From assembly GCA_030407315.1 (NCBI GenBank), contig JALQPE010001778.1, forward strand, positions 42,103 through 106,102: a stretch of DNA of 64,000 nt, written 5' to 3'. Every line of letters begins with the position of its first letter. Position 1 is the first letter of the stretch. Positions 43,127 to 53,133 of the stretch are shown here, in pieces. The position numbers and the translations under genes were made by a program. Under the pieces are notes generated by a model. It searched no databases. It was not told where the DNA came from and saw only the letters and a list, made by a program, of their open reading frames with translations. Source of the DNA: Asparagopsis taxiformis (taxonomy: Eukaryota; Rhodophyta; Florideophyceae; Bonnemaisoniales; Bonnemaisoniaceae).

Positions 43127-43668
43127 GCGGTTGGGAGTTTCGTCCGTCTCCCACCCTGGGAAGGGTGAGAAGGGAAGTGTGGAGCCGGGAACATCGTACA
43201 ACGATGGTTTGGACGGCTGTTGACGGCTCTGGGGAGCACTCTGCGTCGTGCAAGCCTGGTTTGCGCTGGCTGCACTACCTGGTATTGAACGGTTCTGTGC
43301 GCAAAGTTTACTCATGAAGGAGGTAGGGTGTTGTGTACCACACCAACCATAGTTACTAACATTTGCAGTGTACTCTAGTGATGTAATTATTATTCTAGTT
43401 TCTAACTATACAATGATATTAAGTAAGTCAGATGTGCACAGAGCATGGTCTAAGCCTAGCACGGTAGAGAAAGATGGAAGAAAGATTGAAGGGTAGGCAT
43501 GCAGAAGTATGAAGGCAGCAGTATGTGTAGACTATGGCAGTGGTAAGAAAATATTTCATGCACCAAAGGGTGGGCAGAGTGACATTAGAGACGTGGTGTG
43601 TAGGGGGAAGGTAGGTGGAGATGATGAAGGAGGACAACAGAAATGAGAGCGAGGGTGAGACCAACGGC
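43127..43668. other. Spacer with an inverted copy of the element D flank
   Basis: There is no gene here. The first ~130 bp match, in inverted orientation, DNA just left of 48185 (for example GGGAGTTTCGTCC at 43134-43146 against GGACGAAACTCCC at 48166-48178), so homology extends beyond the TTACAG/CTGTAA ends. Open minus-strand frames here are not protein-like. Confidence 0.55.
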
Positions 43669-43876
43669 TTACAGATGGAGCAGTTTACCAGGGGATGCTT
43701 ACAGCAAAGTCATCGTTACGATGACTTTGCTGTAAGGAAAGGTTCATTACAGTGCCATGATTTCTTTACCCGGTAAAAAAATTCCTGGCCTCTGTAATGA
43801 AAACGTTTCCTTACAGCAAAGTCATCGTAACGATGGCTTTGCTGTAAGGATCCTTGGTAAACTGCCTGAGCTGTAA
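43669..43876. repeat. Hairpin element C, MITE-like
   Basis: This 208-bp element runs from TTACAG to CTGTAA with inverted ends (GCAGTTTACCAGGGGATG against GGATCCTTGGTAAACTGC). It contains two hairpin copies flanking an ACCCGGTAAA palindrome. It is the smallest complete-looking member and precedes the second ParB-dioxygenase copy. Confidence 0.82.
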
Positions 43877-44200
43877 TTGTCGTACAACGAAAAGTGATGT
43901 GGAAGGTTCGGATTGGTCAACCGCTGAATATCATTACCAGGGTGTATACTAATAGGAATATGTCAGTTCTCTAAGTTTCGCCTATCTTACTCAGCTTACG
44001 CAGCAAAACAGCTTGTCGTTCAGATCTTCTTCTCTCTTTCTCAATCTTTCACTCTTCGTTTGTCAATCACTCATCAAAACAATGGCTCAACAATCCCCCA
44101 ACGCTTTCGACCGCCAGGTGCGCTCTGCCGCCGCCGCCGTGACAACGATTCTCCCACTCCTTCTCCCTCTCCTTCTCCTTCTCTGGCCCCCCCTGTCCCC

Positions 44201-47200
44201 ATGGACGTTTGCGAAGCTGCTGCAGCGCTGACCCAGCTCAGCCCAGCACCTAAGCCCGTCCCCTCCCCCCCTTCCGCTTCCGATCCCGCGGTTGTCCCGA
44301 CAATCGACGCTGGCGTTCCCGCAACTCCGCTTCCGGCTCAATCTGCCGAAGCGGCGCCAGCCGTCGAGGGATCTGGTGCTCCTCTGCCTAGCTCGCCTGC
44401 TCCGGACATGATCATCGCGTCCGGCAGCGACTTGGCAGAGGATGCGGAGAAGGTCGATGATCACAACGCTCGTGACATCGTACCGAACAAGCCTCTCCGC
44501 AGCACCAGGCTGGCCTACCCTGGCACAGTGCCCATCCCGGTGGATGTGGACTACGACATAAGTCCGGAGAGCTGCCGAAACATTCCAGTCTTCATTTCCC
44601 CTCTGGATGTTTCTCCTCCGGCAGTCGTGTCCAGGGTGGTCAGGCCGCATCGCGTTGATGAGTTGAAGAAAACGTTTCTCACTCAAGGATTTTCCGTGAT
44701 TGCTTCACGCGTGTCCGTCTGCGAGGTGATTGATTCCAATGCAAAAGTACGACTGCAATATGTCGATGGATCTCACCGAGTGACCGCGTTGAAGGCCATT
44801 CTCGAGTCGGCTGGACCTGCTCCTGCGAAGGACAGTCCAGAATGGGAGGAGTTTGTCAGTTCAGACATTTACCGTCGATTTGGAACTATTCCAGTCGACT
44901 TTCTCCTCCCACCGACTCGGCTTGGCCGGGATGTCTTCTGCTCCGAAGAAGTACTCCCGCTTTCACGGCTGATGAACTTCCACACCCACAATGTCAGCGA
45001 GGTAACAGTTGCTGACATGTGTGCTCTGTGATGGAGTTCATCAATATCCACCGCCTGGGAAAGAAGAAGATCGAGCCGACCGTTCAATACATCAAAGAAC
45101 GGAAAGCGCTGAGCTGGATTCGTCCGAGACAGCTCATGCGCTATGTCTCGATCGCGCGAGGGTTCAAGACCATTGAAAGCCCTGCTTTCAAATACTGGTC
45201 GAGCATCCCGAACAGGCCGGAGTTCGTTCAATTTTCTTCGACGGAGGATCTGGCTGGGTGTACGGTGAACTTGTTGTTCAATGGGTCGTTCAGGAGTGCG
45301 CCGGACGTCCAAAAGTGTTTCATCCTTGAGATGACGGCGCGCTACACTTGTAGCCGTCGGTCGGCCGGGCTGAAACCGTACTCGGTTGGTACCATTGGGC
45401 AGGAATGGATTGCTGGTTTGTTGGAAATCTTCGGGTACGTGAAGGAGGTGGCCGAGTATTGGAACGTTTCGGATGTGATGAGGATGCTGGATGGCTCAAT
45501 TCCCAGCGTGGGTGACCCGAGCAAGAGCTTCGACATTCGCTCGCGCGTTGTCGAAGTTCTTGCTCAGATGGTCCCCAAGAAGGGGTGCTGGGCAGACTTC
45601 CGTCCCAAGGAAGGCCCCCCCGATGGTTACAAGTCGGAGAACATTTTTCCCGTAAGAAGTCTGTCTTCGGGAAGGACGCCAGGAAAATGCTCCTGCGCGT
45701 CACTGGGTACCGCGACATGATTGCGGAAACGCTTTCACGCGATGTACCCAGACATCCCACATGCTGCGCTCCCAGCCACATGTGGTGATGATGCCCCCAT
45801 CCCTTCCTCTTCCAATTCCTTGCCCATCCCTTCATCCTCCATCCCTTTGCCCCCACCACCTCAACTGGAATCTTCCAGCGATTCCGAGGTTGCCCTGTTC
45901 CTGTCTCTACCCCTGCCGTGTCGGCATCCTCCCCTGCGGTGACCCCGGTCAAGCCGACTGCGCGTGGTCCCCAGGATGGCAGCGAACGCTCTGGTCCAGT
46001 TTCCCACGCCGGACTGGTACCCCCAACCGTCCTGTCCAAGCCGCGCAGGAGCAGGTCTCACCGGCTTCGCAGCCTGAGCCTGCGACTCCGGCTGCCGAGC
46101 AGCACCCTGCTGCTCCGGCCCCCGCTGTCGAAGCTTCCCGTTCTGCATCTGCTAGCAGTTCGGGAAGCTCCAGCGATGACAGTTTCGTCCCTTCACCATC
46201 CGGTGGGGTTGGACAGAAGACGGTTGCGAGGATTTCGACGGAGGGCCCTACTCCCGAGAATGTGGTCGAGGGCAGCAGTGCGAAGGGCGGTGCAGATCCT
46301 GACGGGGATGTTATTGAAGTCAGTGATTCTGCACCGCCCGGAGTGGAAACTTCTGGGAGGAAAGTGATGCCCAGAAGGAGTACCCGCCTGCAAGCGAGTC
46401 GTTCCGGTCGTGGTGGAACGGCGGGTGGTGCTGTGGAGGTCGTCGAGCTGGAGAGCGCCCCCGAGGATGCGGGTGAAAACTCCATCCTCGGGAAGCGTAA
46501 CTTGGAAGCCGCTTCTGCGACGCCCGAGCCTTCTACCAAAAAGAGAAGGCTCGGTGAGACTTCATCAAAGTCGTCGTCAAAGAAATCCAAGTCGGCTTCC
46601 CGAGGTCGCTCTCGGGAGCCGGTTCTCCAGTTCGACGACGCCCAGGAGAATCCCATTCCCGACAGTATCGTCGATGAGAATGTGGCCGCCGTTCTCCCCA
46701 GCGCAATTGCGTCTGGCAGCCGGATGAAGTACTATATGGAAAGTACGACGGTGGAGACGGTTCGGGCGGAAATGAGGGCGGCAGCATTCCAGGTAGCTGC
46801 ATCGCCGGGAGCCGAGGAAAAGGTGGTGGAACAGTACTTGCGGTGAAGCGGGCGTTGCTGGAGAACTTGGGGGTTATTGTGTTGGAACGCTGTTGGAATC
46901 GTCCACGGCTGGGAGTGCGACGCATGAGCTGTTCGGTCACTTCGCTAGGCAGTTCCCGCTGGTTGAGGAGGTTGAAAAACCCTCCCAGCAGTCTGATTCT
47001 AACGATGACGACAGGGAGCCACAGGACGAGCCGCCAGCTTTCGCAAAGCCCGGCTTCGATCCTTCGCCGTGGCAGTTCATCCACAACGTGGGTGATGCGC
47101 AGGCCGCATCGATGGTGGTCGTGGGCGCCTCTCTCTGCCACGGCGTGAGTTGTGCGACAAGTTGGAGGAGGAAAATTTGGATATGTACAAGAACAAGTTG

Positions 47201-47709
47201 GTGGCAGAGCTTGCTCTTGGTGTTTGTGCGGAGTTCTTGAAGCTGGGAATGGAGGGTGATGATCCTGTCTTCTTCCCGAAGACAGGATTGCGGCTGCTTC
47301 TTACAGCAGATGGGGCTGCGGACCAGGATGGGCACACGGACTTCAAGGTATCAACGAGTCGTGTTGCAGGACCTACCGAGTCTCCATCATATTTCATGAT
47401 GTCGAGCGGAGCAGATGGATTTCTATAGTAGCTGCCCCTTATAGTCATGTATGCCTAGCCAATCCGGACGCCGATATGTGGAAGGTTCCCATTCATAGGC
47501 TTTATGTGCCACCCTATTCCGTATTGGTTGGTCGCGGTGACCTTTACCATTACGGGGTCGGCTTCAAGCGCGGAGATATGCCTGCGGGCGAAAAGCTAGT
47601 CTATGGCCTGCCCACGCGCGGCCACATCTACTTGAAGACGGAGAAGGACGTCCTCACGGACCACATCCACACCGTCGAATATTACAAGTACGATAGGAGC
47701 AATAGATAG
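44201..47709 (+). pseudogene. Second ParB-dioxygenase copy, frame-broken
   Basis: This has the same architecture as 39548-42670. A Pro/Ala-rich N-terminus is followed by the ParB-like part (SRVVRPHRVDELKKTF, YVDGSHRVTALKAIL), which stops at 45031. The match to the intact copy continues in another frame from ~45019 (EFINIHRL ... YVSIARGF), and breaks again near 45650. A Ser/Glu/Arg linker leads to RMKYYMESTTVETV, then further frame changes between ~46846 and 47150. The oxygenase follows: GHTDFK (H-x-D) at ~47330, a break at 47428, and LYHYGVGF before the stop. At least five frame changes are needed. The first is explained by one missing G near 45019. The copy is well diverged from the intact one, so it is an old paralogue, not a fresh duplicate. 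Unrecognised introns could explain one or two breaks. Confidence 0.75.
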
Positions 47710-48184
47710 CATACCAGAAGTATTAAAACCTATACTACTGTTCCCTGCTATAAAGTTCTGTCTTTCTCATCTCAACATTGTTACCTTAGCCCACTTTTCA
47801 ATTCTCATCTATACATCTGGCCTTCATCTCATAGTTTAGTGCTACTCAGCAGATTGCTTGCTACTTTTTAATATTAGTCTACAACGTTGTATGATTTTAC
47901 TAGCTAGGCCGTAGGGGGAGACTAGTTTCAACCCTTGACAACGCGCACATTTCGACTACGAGAGCCGTCACTGTGATAAATTATTGGTAGAATTTTCGTC
48001 TATCTTCCCACCTACACTAGGCTACCTATATATATACAGGGTATACCCAGAACAGAGACCACGTGAGGTAAAATACTCCTGAGAGCTGCTCACAGCCGTA
48101 CAGACCTTTGCTGAGCAATTTCCCGACTTCACACTTCGCTTCTCACCTTTACTAAGATGGGAGAAGGACGAAACTCCCTGCTGC
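47710..48184. other. Spacer after the second ParB-dioxygenase copy
   Basis: This 475-bp AT-rich region has no gene. Its last ~130 bp are the inverted counterpart of 43127-43260, so inverted repeats bracket the second ParB-dioxygenase copy. Confidence 0.45.
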
Positions 48185-48763
48185 TTACAGCCGAAGCCGT
48201 TTACCAGGGTTCCTTACAGCAAAGTCATCGTTACGATGACTTTGCTGTAAGAAAAGAAAACATTACAGCAGCCACGATTTCTTTACCGGGTAAAAAAATT
48301 GTGGCCGCTGTAATGATTTGCTTTCTTACAGCAAAGTCATCGTAACGATGACTTTGCTGTAAGGAACCGTTCCTTGCAGGGCCAAAGAATTTTTACCGGG
48401 TAAAAAATCAGCAAGAATTTTTACCGGGTAAAAAATTGTGGCCGCTGTAATGATTTGCTTTCTTACAGCAAAGTCATCGTAACGATGACTTTGCTGTAAG
48501 GAACCGTTTCCTTTGCAGTGGCCAAAGAATTTTTAACGGGTAAAAATCAGCAAGATTTTACCGGGTAAAAAATTGTGGCCGCTGTAATGATTTGCGTTCT
48601 TACAGCAAAGTCATCGTACGATGACTTTGCTGTAAGGAACCGTTTCCTTGCAGTGGCCAAGAATTTTTACCGGGTAAAAATTCAGCAAGAATTTTACCGG
48701 TAAAAATTGTGGCCGCTGTAATGATTTGCTGTCAGCATCCCCGGTAAACGGCCCGCACTGTAA
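48185..48763. repeat. Hairpin element D, MITE-like, amplified inside
   Basis: This 579-bp element runs from TTACAG to CTGTAA with inverted ends (CCGTTTACCAGGG against CCCCGGTAAACGG). It contains four tandem ~135-bp modules, each with the AGCAAAGTCATCG hairpin, GGCCAAAGAATTTTTACC, and ACCGGGTAAA palindromes. Small indels distinguish modules, pointing to internal expansion. Confidence 0.85.
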
Positions 48764-49039
48764 TGGGGTGACTGCTTCTCCTACATCGCTCTCTTACTGG
48801 TGTTCTACATGCTGCGTTGCTACACAATTTCTCACTCACATCTTTCTAGTTTCTCTCCTTTTCGTATCCATAGGTAAAGCAGTAGAAAAGTGGATAGTTT
48901 GCACTCCAGGCCGCAGATGCCTTCCTGCAGTCATGTCACGATTGTTGTAGTCTAGTCTATAATATCTAGCGCTCTTGCAAGATGATGCACAGTCTATTGT
49001 CTCTGCCAATGCGTGTTTACTCAAATCTATCAAAGTAGC

Positions 49040-49890
49040 TCAGTTAGCTGGCCAATATTTTCTACCATAGTCAGCAAATATCTCCTCATCAGCTTCAACG
49101 TCTCTGGTCAGAACGACCTTGACAGCATGGGGATTCTTGATATTTGAAGCAAAGTCCGGTTGTCTATGACATCGCCTTGTCGAAACTCGGCTGACTGTGT
49201 TCGACTCACCTCGGTCGCTTTCTCCGTTCCGTCAATGACCCGACAATCATTGAGGTAGCTGGTACAACTATAGACCGCTGGAACGAGCCAAACTTCCGAA
49301 CAGGTGCACCCCTCCCTATGTACGTGGTTTCCAATTCCATGTTGTAGTCCTGGAACCTCTCTCTGTGCACCCAAATCCTTCCGGGCCGTACATCACTGAT
49401 CTCTGCGGTTCCGAGTCTCGAATCTTCGCATAGAAAATCGTCCCGTTGTACCAGCCAATGACCGTCCCCTTCTTCAGTTTCTTCGCCGCGAATACGCCAA
49501 ACCCACCACCTCTTACCTCCGATTGCGAAACATAGACAGCGTAGAATGCGGCATCGGCAGCCAGAATCGCGTCCGGGTCTATGCTCCAAAACGAGTGCAT
49601 GTCCTCGGCCGGCCACTGGTCCATAGGCACCCCGCTCAATCTGTGAAGCATAGACCCGTCCTTCTTCATTGACGCAACGAACACAAGCAGATGGTTCGGC
49701 AATGCTGTCACAGCAGGGAATCCTTCTGGTGCATCTGAGATGTGCTTCTGACGAAGCCTTGGAGCTTTTCCTGTGACCGGTACCGACTCGTCCCCAAGAA
49801 TACTCTCCACCTCACGCTGCAAGATCCCCCCATATCGCCCGGCTTTCACCTCACTGACGAAAGCATGCAGTATCCACTCCTGCGATGCAT
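49040..49890 (-). pseudogene. SET-domain segment of the fusion gene
   Basis: SET-domain features appear in order across three frames and one intron: GGGFGVFAAKKLKKGTVIGW (SET motif I, G-G-FA---I--G--I--Y), a middle region with ETTYIGRG, then YLNDCR in place of the usual NHS/C, and after the intron NPHAVKVVLTRDVEADEE and IFADYGRKYW (the catalytic Tyr motif and following aromatic). SET enzymes methylate lysines on histones or other proteins. The NDCR variant occurs, from memory, in some protist SET families. Confidence 0.68.
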
Positions 49891-50808
49891 CGTGGCACCT
49901 TTTTCCTTCTCACACCCAATGAACCGACGATACGTACCATCCCTCAACGTCATACACGCTATGGCTGTGCTGTACGTTCCCGAGAAGAAATCCATCACGA
50001 TATCGTTCTGCTTCGAAAATCGTTCCAGAAGCTCACGAAGAGTGGTCAACGCCTTCTGCTCATGGCGCAGTCGGTTGTTCTGCCCATCGTATTGAGCTTC
50101 ACCAGCCGACAACCTCGGAACGTTGTCAATCGCGTTGGTGAACCCAGGGTACCTCGATATGTCGGATTGTGCAACCTGTAATCCACCATATCGTACGCAA
50201 ACATACCCTTCCCGCTTATACGCATGGATAACGAAATCGTGCATATTATGCAGTGTGCACGTTTTCGTCGATGGATTGGACGTAAAGCTGTGTGGTCGGC
50301 GAGATAGCACGACTGGAACACTGTCCACAATCATCTTGCCAGGCTCGGCATTTCTGATTGCATCCATCCATGCCACGAGTTGGCGCACGCTGGAATAGAT
50401 CAGAGCATGGCCGCCAGGCCGAAGAACTCGAACTATTTCACACGCAACACTCGCCAACTCTTCCGGCTCCAGAATATCGTACTCCGAGTTTTCTCTGCCG
50501 CCTTCCCGCCTCGTGTTGAATGGAGGATCAGTGAGCACAAGCTGAACACTGTCCTCCAACACGCCATCTTCCAGGAAACTAATTTTGTCCTCCACCTCTT
50601 TGGCTACGTCAGTGGCGTCACAATTCACAGTGTGAATGTAACGCCCCATCACAGCTTCCAGCTTGGTGACGTATTCTGGCTTGGTTTCCTTTCCGACGTC
50701 AACGAGCGGTGCTTCTGTAGGCGATACAGTGTCAACCTCCATAGCGTCATCCTCTTCCGCACCTTCTCTTGTTGCTGTTTCGCTAGCAACCGCCGCATTA
50801 TCGTCCTC
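49846..50808 (-). pseudogene. Beta-class N6-adenine/N4-cytosine DNA methyltransferase segment
   Basis: The segment shows catalytic motif IV LVLTDPPFNTR first. REVLRPGG-like IVRVLRPGGHALIY, a target-recognition stretch and then the SAM-binding motif I VMDFFSGTYSTAIACM with RRFIGCEKE follow. The order motif IV to motif I is the permutation of beta-class amino-methyltransferases (CcrM/HinfI/YhdJ type). DPPF favours exocyclic-amine methylation of adenine, or of cytosine N4. The usual FxGxGTT of motif I is FSGTYST, so activity is uncertain. The frame reads back through an acidic linker to the ParB segment. Confidence 0.78.
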
Positions 50809-52456
50809 TCCACCACCGCGCTACCAGCCTAGCCTTCTTCCTCTGTGGCTCCAGACTATCCTCTTCTATATCCTCGCTGCCATTGTTTGGCACTGCTGCG
50901 GATATTTCCATCTGCGCAGGTGCACCTTCAAGGATGCCAGGCTCGGGCGTATCCTCAAGACTGTGTAACTCATCCATGGTCAGAGGAAGCTTTCGTTGCT
51001 CTCGGGTTCGCAATAACCAAGCCTTCAGCCTCCTCTGACCATCCAGGGCATGAGACGTGTTCAACTTGGCTCGCATGAACGAGTTCAATCCGAACTTGTC
51101 AGGAGTGTCGAAAAGCAAGGCTCGAAGTCTCTGCATCAGCTGACCACGCTCGGCGAAAACATTCACCTCAGTGACACATTGGCGTATCGACAGCAGGAAG
51201 GCGCTTGTCAATGATCGCAGCCTTGCATCCACAGCCACTGGAAGGTCGGCACAGAACCCGTTTTCACTGTCTACAGTTTTCGGGACAATGGTCAGGTTTT
51301 TCCGATGCTCCTCGACCGCACAGCCATCAGACCGATTCGGGAGTGACCTGAAGCAAAGGCTCGCGGGATCGAATACCATGAACGGCCAGCACATCGATTC
51401 AACATCCTCATACCCCAACACTCTTGCCCCGGTATCCCATGCAGCTAACACACGGTCGACAACAAATCCAAGCTGGTTGGCTTGCGCACTGGATGTTGCA
51501 ATTCCAACCATTCCACCACCACCAATGGCCCCGGATGTGGCTCTGGCCCGCCTAGATGGCACACTGCCCATCTCCTTACTGCGAATAGCCAAGATACACT
51601 GGCACATCATAACCATCAGCCTCCTGAACCGCTTCTGGCTAGCCTGCAAAGAATCTTGCATGTCGGATGTAGCGCCGTCCAGAAAGTACCTGCTCGAAAG
51701 CAGTTCACGGTTCAGTGGAGAGGACAATTCTCCGCGGGGTGTCTTGCCAAACATTTCGACGGCACGAGAACTAGTCACCCCCACCTGTTTCGGAAACTCA
51801 ACCATCCTCGGAGAATCACCCATCTCTGCATTGAGTCCCCATGCATGACAAAACATTTGCCACAGACGCAAATCAATCGCACTCGAATCTTCTGCTCGGT
51901 GATACGGCCGAAGCACAGCCAGAATAGACATGCATGAGCTGTACTGCGGTTTACCACTCAGGCTTGAAGCAATTTGGCCGCTTGGATCGCAGGATTTGAT
52001 CCAGCCCAACACATCAGCCATCCTCACAGACGAAATGTGAGCGTACTTGTCCTTTCCGTTTTGGACCCAGTACTCGTCTCTGAGATCAACGGCGATCATC
52101 AGATACTCAACAAACATCATGTGCCTTTGCAGGCCTGCAATGTCGTTGGATGTCGTCGCTCTCACACGGTCCAGCACAACAGCAGTACTGCTGTTGGTGT
52201 CCGCCACGATAGACTCTTCTCGCATAGGAATCGTAACGCCAGGTGGAAAGACGCCCTTCTCCATTCCACGTACAATTGCCATGCAGCGGTGCGCTCCATC
52301 TAATATCTCCAGAACGCCTTCTCGAAACCTGCCAGTCACGGGATGAGCTGTGTCATAACCGCTGTTGCGAATGCTCTCCATGAGCGCTTCCACATGACTT
52401 CCATCAACATCGCGAATCGATACGAATTTGCTGACTTGATTGGGGTCGATGAACAA
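50798..52456 (-). pseudogene. ParB-like segment of the fusion gene
   Basis: This 552-codon frame begins FIDPNQVSKFVSIRDVDGSH and contains the ParB/Srx-type signature EILDGAHRCMAIVRGME, equivalent to the DGSHR-A motif of the two dioxygenase proteins. A helical region of ~300 residues and an acidic tail with a basic patch (EPQRKKARLVARWWRGR) follow. There is no ATG after the upstream TAG before the conserved region, so it is not an independent gene as it stands. Confidence 0.75.
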
Positions 52457-52501
52457 CCATCCGTCGTGCTATTCACCGTGATTGTGGAACGTTCCTTCCA
52501 T

Positions 52502-53016
52502 GGCGAACAAAGGTAGAGTTTTTAAGAAAGGAATAGTAGGTTGCTGCTTGACCAGGGTGGCGCAAAGCAGAAGTTGGTTGTTTAAAACAAAGTGTCAGCG
52601 AGTGGTAGCACTTCGGTGGCTGTTTCCTTTCCACCCCTGTCCGAACCTTTACAAGTTAACTATATCGACTGTTAGCTCAATAATCAATGTAATACTAAAG
52701 TAATACTCAAAATATTGTTTCCATGCAATTTATTGGGCCCCGTAACATCTCTAAACGTATCTTTGTAGTCCAATCGTATGCATCCGACATTCACTTCTAG
52801 AACGATTATTCACATCAAATTTTATGCTGCAATCAGTTCATGGCAGACATCATCCACACTGACGTGTCAATTTTGTCAATTGTCCATTCTATTTCTACAC
52901 CAGCTAAAACATCTCTTCTCGACCTTTCCAATCCTCCTAGTATATACTACTCTTTAGCAGAAGGTAACGGTTAGGCTTTCACTAATACAACAATTCTATT
53001 CCATAGCTATCCCAAC
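52502..53016. other. Intergenic region between divergent genes
   Basis: This 515-bp AT-rich gap separates the minus-strand fusion gene from the plus-strand gene starting at 53017. It presumably holds both promoters. No repeat is shared with the flanking transposons. Confidence 0.35.
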
Positions 53017-53133
53017 ATGCTTCCTCTCGCTCCAAACGACGTTATAGAAGTTCAATGGGAACTTCGGCCGTTTGGGAGGAAACGAAAAATTGTCTGGTGG
53101 TCTGCAATCGTCAAGGAAATTACTCAGGTCAAG
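53017..53133 (+). pseudogene. 5' part of a small gene split by the 10.5-kb transposon
   Basis: The ATG at 53017 opens 39 codons (LAPNDVIEVQWELRPFG, IVWWSAIVKEITQVK) that end exactly at the CAAG target duplication. The continuation is at 63630-63986 in the same frame, so the uninterrupted gene would encode about 157 residues. The VWWSAIV segment resembles the WW-A-V core of Tudor/Agenet-like domains, a weak resemblance. Inside the element the frame stops within 12 codons. Confidence 0.6.
53130..53133. other. Left target-site duplication, CAAG
   Basis: CAAG directly precedes the left inverted repeat and is matched by CAAG at 63626-63629 directly after the right one. Confidence 0.8.

Larger units (their letters stand above)
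49040..52501 (-). pseudogene. ParB - beta-class DNA methyltransferase - SET fusion gene, frame-broken
   Basis: Read from 52501 down, one gene encodes three modules. An ATG at 52501 is followed after ten codons by an in-frame TAG (52471-52469), then a long frame with the ParB-like domain. A frame change near 50810 leads into an amino-methyltransferase, one near 49890 leads into a linker and SET N-terminus, and others near 49400 and 49330 precede the SET C-terminus. A GTGAGT donor at 49208 and an acceptor near 49136 give a ~72-nt intron of the size used by host genes. The product ends DYGRKYWPAN and TGA at 49040. Since protein similarity continues across each break, I infer one ancestral ~1100-residue protein. 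Sequence error, decay or programmed shifting could explain the breaks. Confidence 0.7.
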
